A DNA stretch of 64,000 nucleotides from an uncultured Duncaniella sp. (GTDB taxonomy: Bacteria > Bacteroidota > Bacteroidia > Bacteroidales > Muribaculaceae). The position numbers and the translations under genes were made by a program. The first letter of the stretch is position 1, and each line of letters begins with the position of its first letter. Positions 24,688-33,767 of the stretch are shown here, in pieces. The notes beneath the pieces are model-generated. The model had not been told where the DNA came from and ran no database searches. It saw only the letters and a list, made by a program, of their open reading frames with translations. The DNA is taken from assembly GCA_910587515.1 (NCBI GenBank), contig CAJULW010000010.1, positions 1 to 64,000 of the forward strand, given 5' to 3'.

Positions 24688-25665
24688 TTAGAGTCCGAAT
24701 GTGAGCGTTGTGAGATAGCGCAAACCGCTACCCATATTGTTTGCCCCGAAAGATAATGTAATATAACCGTTGTTTCCTCCGAACCACGTGGCTCCAATAG
24801 AGTTGACTGAGTTATTCATGGATATTGGTGTGCCGTATGTGGCTACGAGCGAATTGTACACGTTGTTGTATCGAGCGAGATCATAGCGCGGTGTCGAATA
24901 ATAGAACGACGATGCGTCGAGGCCTCCGGTTCCATAATAAAGGGCTGCGTCGGTCCAAATGTAGTTGAGAGCGCTGACATTGCGTAGATATACCACATCG
25001 TTTGAATATCCGTCGACTGTATATCCGGAACTTAGCAGATAGTCAAGCGAAATGCCTATTGCTGTACCGAATGTCAAGCCCAATATGCCACGTACTACCG
25101 GTATTCTTCCATGAGGACGCCATCCGGGAGGAGGTAAAGGTCTGTGGTGTGGACGGTGCATTATGGGTCTGTGAGGTCTGTGGGTAGGTGCAAGATAAGG
25201 AGGTCGGGGTTTATGGTTTGTTCCCGGGCGGAATCCGTTGTTTCCAGGCCGGTGATTCCCGACGTTTCCGCTTCCGGGCTTGTTGCTTCCAGGCCGGTGA
25301 TTCCCGACGTTTCCGCTTCCGGGCTTGTTGCTTCCGGGCCGGTGATTCCCGACGTTTCCGTTTCCGGGCTTGTTGCTTCCGGGCCGGTGGTTCCCGACGT
25401 TTCCATTTCCGGGCTTGTTGCTTCCGGGCCGGTGGTTCCCAACGTTTCCATTTCCGGGCCTTTGTCCTGTGTTATGGATCGTATTTGGGCGTGTATTTTG
25501 TGTCCGTGCCGATTTTTCTTTATGTTGGGATTGATTGGAAATGCGTTCACGATGACCGTTCATGTCTCTTGGGCGACCTTGTGAGAATGATAGCGGAGTG
25601 GATATTGCTATACATGCCAGTGCTACTGCCATTCGATGTATAATCGGTTTTATGAGTTTGATCAT
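24688..25665 (-). CDS. Exported Gly/Asn/His/Pro-rich repeat protein, function unknown
   Basis: A 325-residue protein with a signal peptide (about 1-29, ending SFSQ). A charged stretch follows, then five tandem 15-residue repeats (70-144, unit PGNGNVGNHRPGSNK). Next comes a His/Pro/Arg-rich segment (about 148-190). The folded C-terminal domain (about 195-325) starts with a glycine-rich hydrophobic helix (ILGLTFGTAIGISLDYLL) and ends in beta-type strands. The first half looks flexible and basic, able to bind metal or polyanions. I do not recognise the family. It has no close partner, being separated from thiL by a strong terminator. Confidence 0.75.
   Translation of the reverse strand: MIKLIKPIIHRMAVALACIAISTPLSFSQGRPRDMNGHRERISNQSQHKEKSARTQNTRPNTIHNTGQRPGNGNVGNHRPGSNKPGNGNVGNHRPGSNKPGNGNVGNHRPGSNKPGSGNVGNHRPGSNKPGSGNVGNHRPGNNGFRPGTNHKPRPPYLAPTHRPHRPIMHRPHHRPLPPPGWRPHGRIPVVRGILGLTFGTAIGISLDYLLSSGYTVDGYSNDVVYLRNVSALNYIWTDAALYYGTGGLDASSFYYSTPRYDLARYNNVYNSLVATYGTPISMNNSVNSIGATWFGGNNGYITLSFGANNMGSGLRYLTTLTFGL
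25234..25458 (-). repeat. Five tandem 45-bp repeats in a coding region
   Basis: Five adjoining 45-bp units encode residues 70-144 of the exported protein. They differ by only a few bases: AAC/AGC changes give NGN or SGN, and silent changes occur in the His codon context. Because the unit length is a multiple of three and lacks stops, several other frames are also open here. Copy number can change by slippage without a frameshift. Confidence 0.92.
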
Positions 25666-25785
25666 TGTGTTATGGTTTTATATATAATTGTTAGAACAAA
25701 TATTTAGATAAAAGTTTAATTCAGGAAACATAAAATGCATTAAAGTATCATTGTATTAGTTTTTTCTATTAGATATAACTCATGA

Positions 25786-25821
25786 AAAAGCTGGTCTATG
25801 GATATCCATAGACCAGCTTTT
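25786..25821 (-). terminator. Terminator of the sppA-lpxK-pnp-thiL transcript
   Basis: A 36-base perfect palindrome centred between 25803 and 25804 (outer bases AAAAGCTGG and CCAGCTTTT). On the minus strand it ends in five T. It lies 16 bases after the thiL stop. Confidence 0.85.
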
Positions 25822-25836
25822 CTTATATTTTAATTA

Positions 25837-26880
25837 TTAGGCTGTATGTTCTGAAGAACTGTCAGCGGCAAGTGGATTCCATCCTTGAGCTTTGAGTGGT
25901 ATTTCATTGCCGTCACGGGTGATCATTGCGCATCCTAAAGATGGTTTGGTGATGTGCCCTATGAGTTTTATACCAGGGAGCTTTTCGATCTGGTCGTGGC
26001 AGTGAAGCGGCACGGTGAACAGCAGTTCATAATCTTCTCCACCGTTGAGCGCGGCAGTGACAAGATTCATACCAAGCTCTTCGGCCATTATCGCTGTCTG
26101 GTAATCAATGGGTATACGGTCTTCATAAATCCTACATCCTGCATCGCTCTGTTTACATATATGGAGAAGTTCAGAGCTTAGCCCGTCGCTTATATCCATC
26201 ATCGAGGTCGGGACAATTCCAGCTTTGGCCAGTTCGTCGACTATATCCCTGCGAGCCTCCGGTTTTAATTGACGTTCGACGAGATATTCTTTTCCTTGGA
26301 ACTGGGGAACGAAGTCCTTTTGCCCGGCTGAGGCCACTTTTTCGCGTTCGAGAAGCTGCAAGCCCATATATGCGGCTCCGAGATCTCCGGACACACATAT
26401 CAAATCTGTATCTTTGGCTCCTGAGCGGCTTACGATTTTATCGGATTCGGCTTCTCCGATACAGGTTATGGAAATTACGAGTCCTTGACGTGACGATGTT
26501 GTATCGCCTCCGATGAGGTCAACGCCATATATTTCGCATGCGAGGCGTATACCTGCGAACAACTCTTCGATGTGTTCGACGGTGAAACGTTTGGAAATGC
26601 CGAGCGATACAGTGATCTGTTTCGGTTTTCCGTTCATGGCATATACGTCGGAGAAGTTTACGATGGCCGATTTGTAGCCAAGGTGTTTCAGCGGCACGTA
26701 TGTCAGATCGAAATGTACACCTTCAAGCAGTAGGTCGGTTGTAACGAGGATATCGGTGTCGCGGTTGCGTATGACGGCACAATCGTCACCGACGCCCTTT
26801 ATGGTGGTGGGATTTATTGGCTGTAGACCGGCTGTCAATCTGTCGATCAGACCGAATTCCCCCAGTTGTGAGATTTCCAT
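25837..26880 (-). CDS. thiL: Thiamine-monophosphate kinase
   Basis: ThiL phosphorylates thiamine monophosphate to the active diphosphate. The 347-residue protein has GVGDDCAVI (N-terminal ATP/Mg site, about residues 26-34), TDLLLEGVHFDL, GGDTTSS, SGDLGAAYMGL, MDISDGLSSEL and GGEDYELLFTV, all family hallmarks. It is the last gene of the sppA-lpxK-pnp-thiL group, 26 bases after pnp, and is followed by a strong terminator. Confidence 0.96.
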   Translation of the reverse strand: MEISQLGEFGLIDRLTAGLQPINPTTIKGVGDDCAVIRNRDTDILVTTDLLLEGVHFDLTYVPLKHLGYKSAIVNFSDVYAMNGKPKQITVSLGISKRFTVEHIEELFAGIRLACEIYGVDLIGGDTTSSRQGLVISITCIGEAESDKIVSRSGAKDTDLICVSGDLGAAYMGLQLLEREKVASAGQKDFVPQFQGKEYLVERQLKPEARRDIVDELAKAGIVPTSMMDISDGLSSELLHICKQSDAGCRIYEDRIPIDYQTAIMAEELGMNLVTAALNGGEDYELLFTVPLHCHDQIEKLPGIKLIGHITKPSLGCAMITRDGNEIPLKAQGWNPLAADSSSEHTA

Positions 26881-26906
26881 TTAGCGTAGTGGGGAGTGTT
26901 ATTTCG

Positions 26907-27719
26907 TTAGAATCGGTTTACGAGTTCTTTCATGATCTCAAGACACTTCGGTTGGGCGATGAGTGCGGCCTGCTGCACTTCTTCATGGGTCGGTACTTGT
27001 GTCACGTCTTTGCCTCCAAGGTCTGTGATTACGGAAAGTCCGAATACCCGCATACCGGCATGGTTGGCTACTATCACTTCCGGGACGGTTGACATTCCCA
27101 CGCAGTCTCCGCCTATTATTCGGTAGTATTCATATTCAGCGGGGGTTTCGAAGGTCGGTCCTGTGACACCCACATAAACACCGTGCATAAGACGGATATT
27201 TTTTTCAGCGGCTATCTGGTCAGCAAGAGCCATAAGTTCTTTGTCGTATGCGTTTGTCATCGCTGGGAAACGGGTTCCGAGTTCATTATAATTTTTACCA
27301 CGCAGCGGATTTTCAGGGAAAAGGTTGATATGATCGGTTATGACCATTATGTCTCCTACCTGAAATTCCTTATTCATGCCTCCGGAGGCATTGCTGACAA
27401 ACAAGGTTTCAACTCCGAGAGCCTTGAACACTCGCACGGGGAATGTGACCTGTTTCATGTCGTAACCTTCGTAATAGTGGAAGCGTCCCTGCATCGCAAT
27501 TACTTTTTTGCCTCCGAGTGTACCGAAAATGAGATTGCCGCTGTGGCCTTCCACTGTAGAAACCGGGAAGTTCGGAATTTCGGAATAAGGGATGAAAGTT
27601 TTGTCTTCAATATGATCAACGAGAGCACCGAGTCCGGTCCCGAGGATAATGGCTGTTTTGGGCATTTCGGCCACTTTTGAACGAAGGAATTCTGCGGTCT
27701 GATTGATTTGTTGTAACAT
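26907..27719 (-). CDS. Purine nucleoside phosphorylase (trimeric type)
   Basis: A 270-residue enzyme that cleaves purine nucleosides with phosphate to the base and ribose 1-phosphate. Visible signatures are ILGTGLGAL (phosphate loop), VEGHSGNLIFG, QGRFHYYEGY, SNASGG, and the purine site GPTFETPAEYEY with GMSTVPEVIVANHAG. The base-recognition residue that is Asn in mammalian enzymes reads Asp in VITDLGG, which I recall from other Bacteroidota copies and which may broaden base preference. It lies between lpxK and thiL. Confidence 0.93.
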   Translation of the reverse strand: MLQQINQTAEFLRSKVAEMPKTAIILGTGLGALVDHIEDKTFIPYSEIPNFPVSTVEGHSGNLIFGTLGGKKVIAMQGRFHYYEGYDMKQVTFPVRVFKALGVETLFVSNASGGMNKEFQVGDIMVITDHINLFPENPLRGKNYNELGTRFPAMTNAYDKELMALADQIAAEKNIRLMHGVYVGVTGPTFETPAEYEYYRIIGGDCVGMSTVPEVIVANHAGMRVFGLSVITDLGGKDVTQVPTHEEVQQAALIAQPKCLEIMKELVNRF

Positions 27720-27801
27720 TTGATATGGTATTGATGATTTATATATAGACTGTCATGTTTCTTGCCGCGTCTGTTGTCGATGTGGCAAAGAGACAATGGC
27801 G

Positions 27802-28899
27802 CTATGATTTAAACAAATGCGAGTCCCTTATGGTTTTTTCAATCCCTGATGTGAATTCCGCGTCACCCCTTTCGATAAATTCTACTTTGATAGGGACATA
27901 GAATATGTTTTTTTTCAATCTGTGGGGAAAATAAGGATTGTTGAGAATGCGCACAGCGTCTTTTTCAGTCGTGACTATATATTTTTCTGATGAGCTAAGT
28001 TCGTCATATTGCCGACAGATTTCATCCATGTCTGATGAAGAGAAATTGTGATGGTCGGCGAAGCGTTTCAGTTTCACCTTGGCCTTGTGGCGACGAAGGT
28101 AGCGGACGAACGGTTTGGGATTGGCCACACCGGTCACTACGAGCAGTGATGTGTCAGAGCGTTGCGAGGCCAAGGCTGGTATCTCGGTGGCTTCTTCAGG
28201 AAAAATGGGGACGAGGTGTCCGTAATTATATCTGGAAAAATATAGTTTCTGAAAAGGAAAGAGGTTGAGATTTTCTTCAAAAATGCGATAGTGCATCGGT
28301 TTCATGTCTATCGGACACTTTGTTACCACGACCATATCTGCTCTATTCAAGGCTCTCGCTGATTCACGTAGACGGCCATAGGGGAGTAGATTGTCGTTGA
28401 ATACCGGACGGTTGTATTCCGTGAGGATAACCGATACCGACGGTTTCACATATCTGTGTTGGAAAGCGTCGTCAAGGATTATCATGTTGAGATCCGGATT
28501 GATTTCACGCATCATGCGTATGCCTTCCGCTCTTTTTTCGCATACGGCCACTGTGATGTCCGGACCGAATTTTCGATATATCTGATAGGATTCATCTCCG
28601 ATGTCTTCAGGTCGGGATTGTGGTGAGGCAAGGACGAATCCGCTTGTAGCTCGTTTATAGCCTCGTGAGAGAACACCGATGTTATATTTTCCAAGAAGTG
28701 ATTCAACGATATATTCCACGTGGGGTGTCTTTCCCGTACCGCCCATCGCAAGGTTTCCGACTACAATGACCGGAATGTCGAACTCTTCCTGTTTCAGCAT
28801 CCCGTATTCAAACATTTTATTTCGTACGGCCATGCCCATCCCATAAAGTTTGGATATGGGATAAAGCAGCAGCATTGATAAAAGTTTATTGCGGGCCAA
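27802..28899 (-). CDS. lpxK: Tetraacyldisaccharide 4'-kinase
   Basis: LpxK adds the 4'-phosphate to lipid A precursor at the inner membrane. The 365-residue protein has an amphipathic N-terminus and a Walker A-type loop GNLAMGGTGKTPH (48-60), then VLSRGYKR, DIGDESYQIYRKF, ILDDAFQHRYV and ITGVANPKPF-like segments (here VVTGVANPKPF). The start shown is a TTG. An ATG at 28875, eight codons in, is an alternative giving 357 residues; Bacteroides homologues have about ten residues before LYP, which favours the longer form. It follows sppA by 70 bases. Confidence 0.94.
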   Translation of the reverse strand: MARNKLLSMLLLYPISKLYGMGMAVRNKMFEYGMLKQEEFDIPVIVVGNLAMGGTGKTPHVEYIVESLLGKYNIGVLSRGYKRATSGFVLASPQSRPEDIGDESYQIYRKFGPDITVAVCEKRAEGIRMMREINPDLNMIILDDAFQHRYVKPSVSVILTEYNRPVFNDNLLPYGRLRESARALNRADMVVVTKCPIDMKPMHYRIFEENLNLFPFQKLYFSRYNYGHLVPIFPEEATEIPALASQRSDTSLLVVTGVANPKPFVRYLRRHKAKVKLKRFADHHNFSSSDMDEICRQYDELSSSEKYIVTTEKDAVRILNNPYFPHRLKKNIFYVPIKVEFIERGDAEFTSGIEKTIRDSHLFKS

Positions 28900-28969
28900 A
28901 ACCTTTTTTGTAATAAGTTTATATTTTAGATTTATGGAAGTGCGGTGTCATGACGGAGACCGTATTCGT

Positions 28970-30748
28970 CTACAGCTTGATTTCTGTAAAATCCATCCGG
29001 GCTTGTAAGGTTGACATTCCTTTTATCTGCTCGAGAGTGTCGTATAGTGACGACATTTCGCCAAGTTCGTCGCGGATTATTGACGCTTTGAAATCAATTC
29101 CGGCCTCAATAAGCTGGTCGTACCATTTGGCTTTAATGTCGGGGTATACGCTTATTTTATAGTTTTCAACATTGAGCGCGGCCGCCATGTCCGCAATAGC
29201 GGTTTGAAGACTGCCGAGCTTGTCTACAAGACCCAGTTTCAAGGCTTCATTCCCATCCCACACTCGTCCTTCTCCGATTTTTTTTATGGAATCCTGTGGG
29301 ATGCCGCGACCTTCGGCACATCTGGATGTAAACAGTTCATATCCGCGTTCGACGTAGGTCTGCATGGCTGCTTTTTGTGATTCTGTCATTGGCTCCATGA
29401 GAGAGGGAAAGTTGCCATTGGCATTAGTTTTTACCGTGCCGGTATTGACTCCGAGTTTGTCGGAAAGAAGACGCTGTGCATTGGGTATGAGTCCGAAAAT
29501 GCCTATAGAGCCGGTTAGTGTCACAGGTTGGGCGTATATTTTATCAGCTCCACAACTTATGTAATAGCCACCGGATGCCGCGTAATCGGCCATGGATACG
29601 TAAAATGGTTTGCCTGTCAGTTTCTTGAATTGTTCGAGGGCTTCCCATATCTGTTCAGAGGCAAACGCGCTTCCTCCAGGCGAGTTTACATACATGATCA
29701 GAGCGTCGATATCGTCGTTGTCAGCGAGATCGAGTATTTCCGGGACAAGGTCGGCTGCTACTATGCCGTCACCGGCTTCGTCTGTAATTTCACCGCAAGC
29801 ATATAGGATTGCGATTTCCGCCCCTTTGCCGTCGCCTGTTTTATTGGTCTCCGCGACTTTTGCGTAGTCAGAGGTTGATATGAAATCGATGTCTTTGGCT
29901 TTGTCATGGTCGGTCAGAGACGCTATTCTGCTGTCAAACTCGTGGCGGTATGTGATTGCATCGACAACTTTCAGGCCTGGATATTCGTCCGTGGCGCGTG
30001 TGAATATGAAATTATCTGCCCATTCATTGACATTGGCTATGTCGACTCCACGTGATTCAGCGATTTCTGATGCCACAGTCTTCCAGATGTTGCCAAGATA
30101 CAATTGCTGTTGTTCGCGCGAAGGTTCACTCATATTGTCAAGGATATACGGCTCGACAGCGCTTTTATAAGTGCCGACTTTTACCACCTGTACGTCAACT
30201 CCGATCTTTTCAAGCAACTTGTGGAAATAAAGTGTGGTGGCTGAGAGACCATGGATGTCTACTTGTCCGATCGGGTTGATGAAAATGCTGTCAGAGGCTG
30301 TCGCTATGTAATAATCACCCTGTGTATACGTGTCGCCATAGGCGTAGATCCATTTTTCCGGGGCTTTGTTTTTGAAATTTTTGAGAGCTTCGATAATCGC
30401 TGAGCGTTGGGCGAGACCGGCAGACGCGCCTTTGCAATTGATTACGATTCCGTCAATCCGGTCGTCATCGGCTGCCGCTACAATAGAACCCGTTATGTCG
30501 GAAAGCACTTGTGAACTTTTTTCAACACCGTTTACGATGGTCATAAAGTCGAGTTTTGATGGCCGGTCAAGTATTTCACCGGAAAGGTCTATCTCAAGTA
30601 CCGAATGATTTTTGACCTTTACTGTCGTGGTTCCTATGGAAGCGGCCATTGCCGCACCGAGTGCGATGAAAAATCCGAAGAATGCAAGCAGAAGGGAAAA
30701 CCAAATGCCCGCGAGGGTTGCGAGAAATGATATGAAAAACTTTTTCAT
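28970..30748 (-). CDS. sppA: Signal peptide peptidase SppA, 67 kDa type
   Basis: A 592-residue membrane-anchored serine protease that degrades cleaved signal peptides. One N-terminal helix (about 8-36) is followed by two tandem ClpP-like domains. The catalytic lysine is Lys195 in VGTYKSAVEP in the first domain. The nucleophile is the last Ser of VNSPGGS (about residue 360) in the second, the arrangement of the long E. coli form. It has a full consensus promoter at 30796-30827 and leads the transcript sppA-lpxK-pnp-thiL. Confidence 0.95.
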   Translation of the reverse strand: MKKFFISFLATLAGIWFSLLLAFFGFFIALGAAMAASIGTTTVKVKNHSVLEIDLSGEILDRPSKLDFMTIVNGVEKSSQVLSDITGSIVAAADDDRIDGIVINCKGASAGLAQRSAIIEALKNFKNKAPEKWIYAYGDTYTQGDYYIATASDSIFINPIGQVDIHGLSATTLYFHKLLEKIGVDVQVVKVGTYKSAVEPYILDNMSEPSREQQQLYLGNIWKTVASEIAESRGVDIANVNEWADNFIFTRATDEYPGLKVVDAITYRHEFDSRIASLTDHDKAKDIDFISTSDYAKVAETNKTGDGKGAEIAILYACGEITDEAGDGIVAADLVPEILDLADNDDIDALIMYVNSPGGSAFASEQIWEALEQFKKLTGKPFYVSMADYAASGGYYISCGADKIYAQPVTLTGSIGIFGLIPNAQRLLSDKLGVNTGTVKTNANGNFPSLMEPMTESQKAAMQTYVERGYELFTSRCAEGRGIPQDSIKKIGEGRVWDGNEALKLGLVDKLGSLQTAIADMAAALNVENYKISVYPDIKAKWYDQLIEAGIDFKASIIRDELGEMSSLYDTLEQIKGMSTLQARMDFTEIKL

Positions 30749-30795
30749 TCGGTAAAATAAATGGATAGTATAGGTTTTGTCGCGCTAAATCTTCA

Positions 30796-30827
30796 CAAAA
30801 GTACGACATCGCAACGGCATTAACAAA
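30796..30827 (-). promoter_or_regulatory. Promoter of sppA-lpxK-pnp-thiL
   Basis: On the minus strand TTTG (30827-30824), a 20-base spacer and TACTTTTG (30803-30796) form a full consensus promoter, 48 bases before the sppA start. Confidence 0.8.
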
Positions 30828-30930
30828 TATTTGACTATAATATTTAAGATATGTGTCACAGTCTCAGGTATATTGACAATAGAGATTTCGGAATTGCGGG
30901 AGTTGGCCATTGTTGTTTTCTTGGATATTG

Positions 30931-30965
30931 CCGACATCAGGATAAGTGTCGGATATTGACACTTA
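30931..30965. promoter_or_regulatory. Overlapping inverted repeats in the sppA-cellobiose gap
   Basis: TAAGTGTC (30943-30950) and GACACTTA (30958-30965) form a perfect 8-bp inverted repeat with a 7-base spacer. CCGACA (30931-30936) and TGTCGG (30947-30952) form a second one that shares bases with the first, so both cannot pair at once. GGATATTG also occurs twice (30923-30930, 30951-30958). It is a candidate operator or switch in a 449-base gap that contains no gene. Confidence 0.45.
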
Positions 30966-31049
30966 AGCAATCCGTTTGTGGTCAATATGCGGTGATTTCG
31001 GTTTGAAGTGAAAGTAATTGGCGCAATTTTTTGAAGAAATAAAAGCGTA

Positions 31050-31084
31050 TATCAAAAACTCCGCGTTTTGATAACATTTTGATA
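31050..31084. promoter_or_regulatory. Operator-like triple repeat upstream of cellobiose phosphorylase
   Basis: TATCAAAA (31050-31057) and TTTTGATA (31066-31073) form a perfect inverted repeat with an 8-base spacer, and a third TTTTGATA follows at 31077-31084. The array ends 55 bases before the -7 box of the downstream gene, a position suited to an activator or repressor. Confidence 0.55.
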
Positions 31085-31139
31085 TCTACTTTTTATTTTT
31101 CCGCTACTTATGATCTCCGGACGGTCGCTCTTTTTTGGT

Positions 31140-31147
31140 TAAATTTG
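31140..31147 (+). promoter_or_regulatory. -7 box of the cellobiose operon
   Basis: TAAATTTG matches TAnnTTTG and gives a leader of about 45 bases before the ATG at 31198. No TTTG is found at -33, which is common for activator-dependent promoters. Confidence 0.55.
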
Positions 31148-31197
31148 TAATCTGAAAACAAATAAAAAACTGACTAAATATTATTTTCGAAGACACA

Positions 31198-33636
31198 ATG
31201 AAATACGGCTATTTCGACGATTTCCGACGTGAATATGTCATCACTGAACCACGTACCCCATGGCCATGGATAAACTATCTTGGAAACAAGGATTTTTTCT
31301 CGCTGATATCAAATTCAGCAGGAGGCTATAGCTTTTACAAAGATGCCAAGTTCCGTCGGTTGACACGTTATCGATATAATGGTGTGCCAATGGATGCCGG
31401 AGGCCGCTATTTCTATATCAAGGAAGGTGACTCTGTCTGGAATCCGGGATGGAAACCTGTAAAGACACAGCTTGACTCCTACGAATGTCGCCATGGCATG
31501 AATTATACTGTCATAACGGGTGAGAAAAACGGCCTTGAGGCAAAGGCTCTCTTTTTTGTTCCGCTCGACGCTCATGCCGAAATTTCAAAACTGACGCTCA
31601 CGAACAAGACCGATAGGCCGAAGAGTTTCAAACTTTTTTCTTTCCTTGAATGGTGTCTGTGGAACGCTGCCACTGATATGGAAAATTTTCAGCGTAATTT
31701 CTCCACCGGCGAGGTGGAAATTGACGGCTCCACGATATATCACAAAACAGAATATAAGGAGCGTCGCGATCATTATGCATTTTATACTGTGAATGTCCCG
31801 ATTGACGGTTTTGATACCGACCGGGAAACTTTTATCGGTTTATATAACGGTTTTGATGAGCCAGACGCAGTGATGGAGGGGCGTCCGCGTAATTCCGTCG
31901 CTCATGGTTGGTCACCGATAGCTTCCCACTATCTTGAAATATGTCTCGCGCCAGGAGAGAGTCGGGATCTCGTTTTCATGCTTGGGTATGTCGAGAATCC
32001 GCAGGACGGGAAGTGGGAGCGTAAAGGTGTGGTAAACAAAGATCGCGCCCGTGAGATGATGGCGCGTTTTGATACGGCAGAAAAAGTGGACAAGGCTTTT
32101 GACGGACTCCGTACCTATTGGGATGGTCTTCTTGACGGCTTCAGGCTTTTTTCCGGAGATCCGCGGCTTGACCGTATGGTCAATATATGGAACCAATATC
32201 AGTGTATGATCACTTTTTGCTTTTCGCGTTCGGCGTCTTTCTTTGAGAGCGGTATCGGTCGGGGAATGGGTTTCCGTGATTCCAATCAGGACCTTGTCGG
32301 CTTCGTGCATCAGATTCCTGAAAGGGCGAGAGAAAGGATAATCGATATAGCTTCCACTCAGTTCTCCGACGGAGGCTGCTATCATCAGTATCAGCCTCTA
32401 ACCAAGCGAGGTAACAATGATATAGGCGGTGGTTTCAATGACGATCCGATGTGGCTTATCTTTGGGACGATAGCTTATATAAAAGAGTCAGGAGATTTCA
32501 CGATACTTTCCGAACCCGTGCCGTTCGACAATAAGCCCGGTTCTGAAGTTCCGCTTATGGATCATCTTAGAGCATCTTTTGACCACGTGATCAATAATCT
32601 CGGTCCTCATGGACTTCCGCTTATCGGTCGTGCCGACTGGAATGACTGTCTTAACCTCAACTGTTTTTCCAACGATCCAAATGAATCGTTCCAGACTACA
32701 GAAAACAAAACAGAAGGTTCGAAAGCCGAATCGCTGATGATCGCCGGACAGTTCGTTGTTTACGGACAAGAGTATGTGGACCTCTGTCTGCATCTCGGGA
32801 TGAATGAAGAAGCCGACCGAGCCAAAAGGCATGTCGATTCGATGATAGAGGCTGTGAAATGTCATGGTTGGGACGGAGAGTGGTTTCTCCGGGCATACGA
32901 TTATTACGGACGTAAGGTCGGTTCAAACGAAAACAAGGAGGGGAAAATATTCATCGAGTCGCAGGGATGGTGTACTATGGCAGGAATCGGTCTCGACGAA
33001 GGGCTTGTGGAAAAGTCGCTTGATTCGGTTAAAAAATATCTCGACTGTGAACATGGGATAGTTCTTAATAATCCTGCTTTCACGGAATATGTTATGGAAT
33101 ACGGGGAGATATCTTCCTATCCGGCCGGTTATAAGGAAAACGCGGGAATTTTCGCTCATAACAACCCGTGGATCATAATCGGAGAGACGGTCCTCGGTCG
33201 TGGCGACAGGGCTTGGGAATATTACCGAAAAATATGTCCCGCATATCTTGAGGAAAGGAGCGACCTGCATAAGGTGGAACCATACGTGTATTGCCAGATG
33301 ACAGCCGGAAAGGATGCCGTACGTCCGGGAGAGGCTAAAAACTCATGGCTCACAGGCACTGCCGCATGGAACTGGTATGCTGTCACACAGTTTATACTCG
33401 GTATACGTCCCGGCTACGACGGGTTGCTTATAGATCCGTGTATTCCATCTGAATGGGATGGTTTTGAGGTGCGTCGTAAATTCCGTGGTGCGATGTATGT
33501 AATCTCCGTTAAGAACCCCGATCATGTGAACCGCGGAGTCGTCCGGATATTGTTGAATGGGAAAACTATTGAAAATAACATACTTCCGTTGCAGCCTGAA
33601 GGATCGGAATGTTTGGTCGAAGTAATTTTAGGGTAA
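31198..33636 (+). CDS. Cellobiose phosphorylase (GH94)
   Basis: This cytoplasmic enzyme splits cellobiose with phosphate into glucose 1-phosphate and glucose. The 812-residue length and long identical stretches recall Clostridium thermocellum cellobiose phosphorylase: the N-terminus (FDDFRREYVIT, PRTPWPWINYLG), FQRNFSTGEVEI, SASFFESGIGRGMGFRDSNQD, FVHQIPERARER and YQPLTKRGNND. RADWNDCLNLNCFS carries the catalytic Asp (DWND at 480-483). These motifs favour cellobiose over chitobiose or cellodextrin specificity. It has no signal peptide, and a sugar symporter gene follows 131 bases downstream. Confidence 0.92.
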   Translation: MKYGYFDDFRREYVITEPRTPWPWINYLGNKDFFSLISNSAGGYSFYKDAKFRRLTRYRYNGVPMDAGGRYFYIKEGDSVWNPGWKPVKTQLDSYECRHGMNYTVITGEKNGLEAKALFFVPLDAHAEISKLTLTNKTDRPKSFKLFSFLEWCLWNAATDMENFQRNFSTGEVEIDGSTIYHKTEYKERRDHYAFYTVNVPIDGFDTDRETFIGLYNGFDEPDAVMEGRPRNSVAHGWSPIASHYLEICLAPGESRDLVFMLGYVENPQDGKWERKGVVNKDRAREMMARFDTAEKVDKAFDGLRTYWDGLLDGFRLFSGDPRLDRMVNIWNQYQCMITFCFSRSASFFESGIGRGMGFRDSNQDLVGFVHQIPERARERIIDIASTQFSDGGCYHQYQPLTKRGNNDIGGGFNDDPMWLIFGTIAYIKESGDFTILSEPVPFDNKPGSEVPLMDHLRASFDHVINNLGPHGLPLIGRADWNDCLNLNCFSNDPNESFQTTENKTEGSKAESLMIAGQFVVYGQEYVDLCLHLGMNEEADRAKRHVDSMIEAVKCHGWDGEWFLRAYDYYGRKVGSNENKEGKIFIESQGWCTMAGIGLDEGLVEKSLDSVKKYLDCEHGIVLNNPAFTEYVMEYGEISSYPAGYKENAGIFAHNNPWIIIGETVLGRGDRAWEYYRKICPAYLEERSDLHKVEPYVYCQMTAGKDAVRPGEAKNSWLTGTAAWNWYAVTQFILGIRPGYDGLLIDPCIPSEWDGFEVRRKFRGAMYVISVKNPDHVNRGVVRILLNGKTIENNILPLQPEGSECLVEVILG

Positions 33637-33767
33637 TCCAATTGATATAATTTAATCTTATGAATATTACAGGTCGGTCTATATAGTCTGTATGCTTCTT
33701 CACTACCATGATATATTGTATCGGAAATATAAATCTGTTATCTAACCTTTTAATTTTTTAATGTGAA

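Noticed and set aside
25234..25458. Possible CRISPR array
   Set aside because: The units abut with no unique spacers, encode protein in frame, and there are no cas genes.
25144..25643. Long open frames on both strands across the 45-bp repeats
   Set aside because: The repeat unit is a multiple of three with no stops, so every frame is open by construction. Only the minus-strand frame of 24688-25665 has a signal peptide and a folded C-terminal domain.
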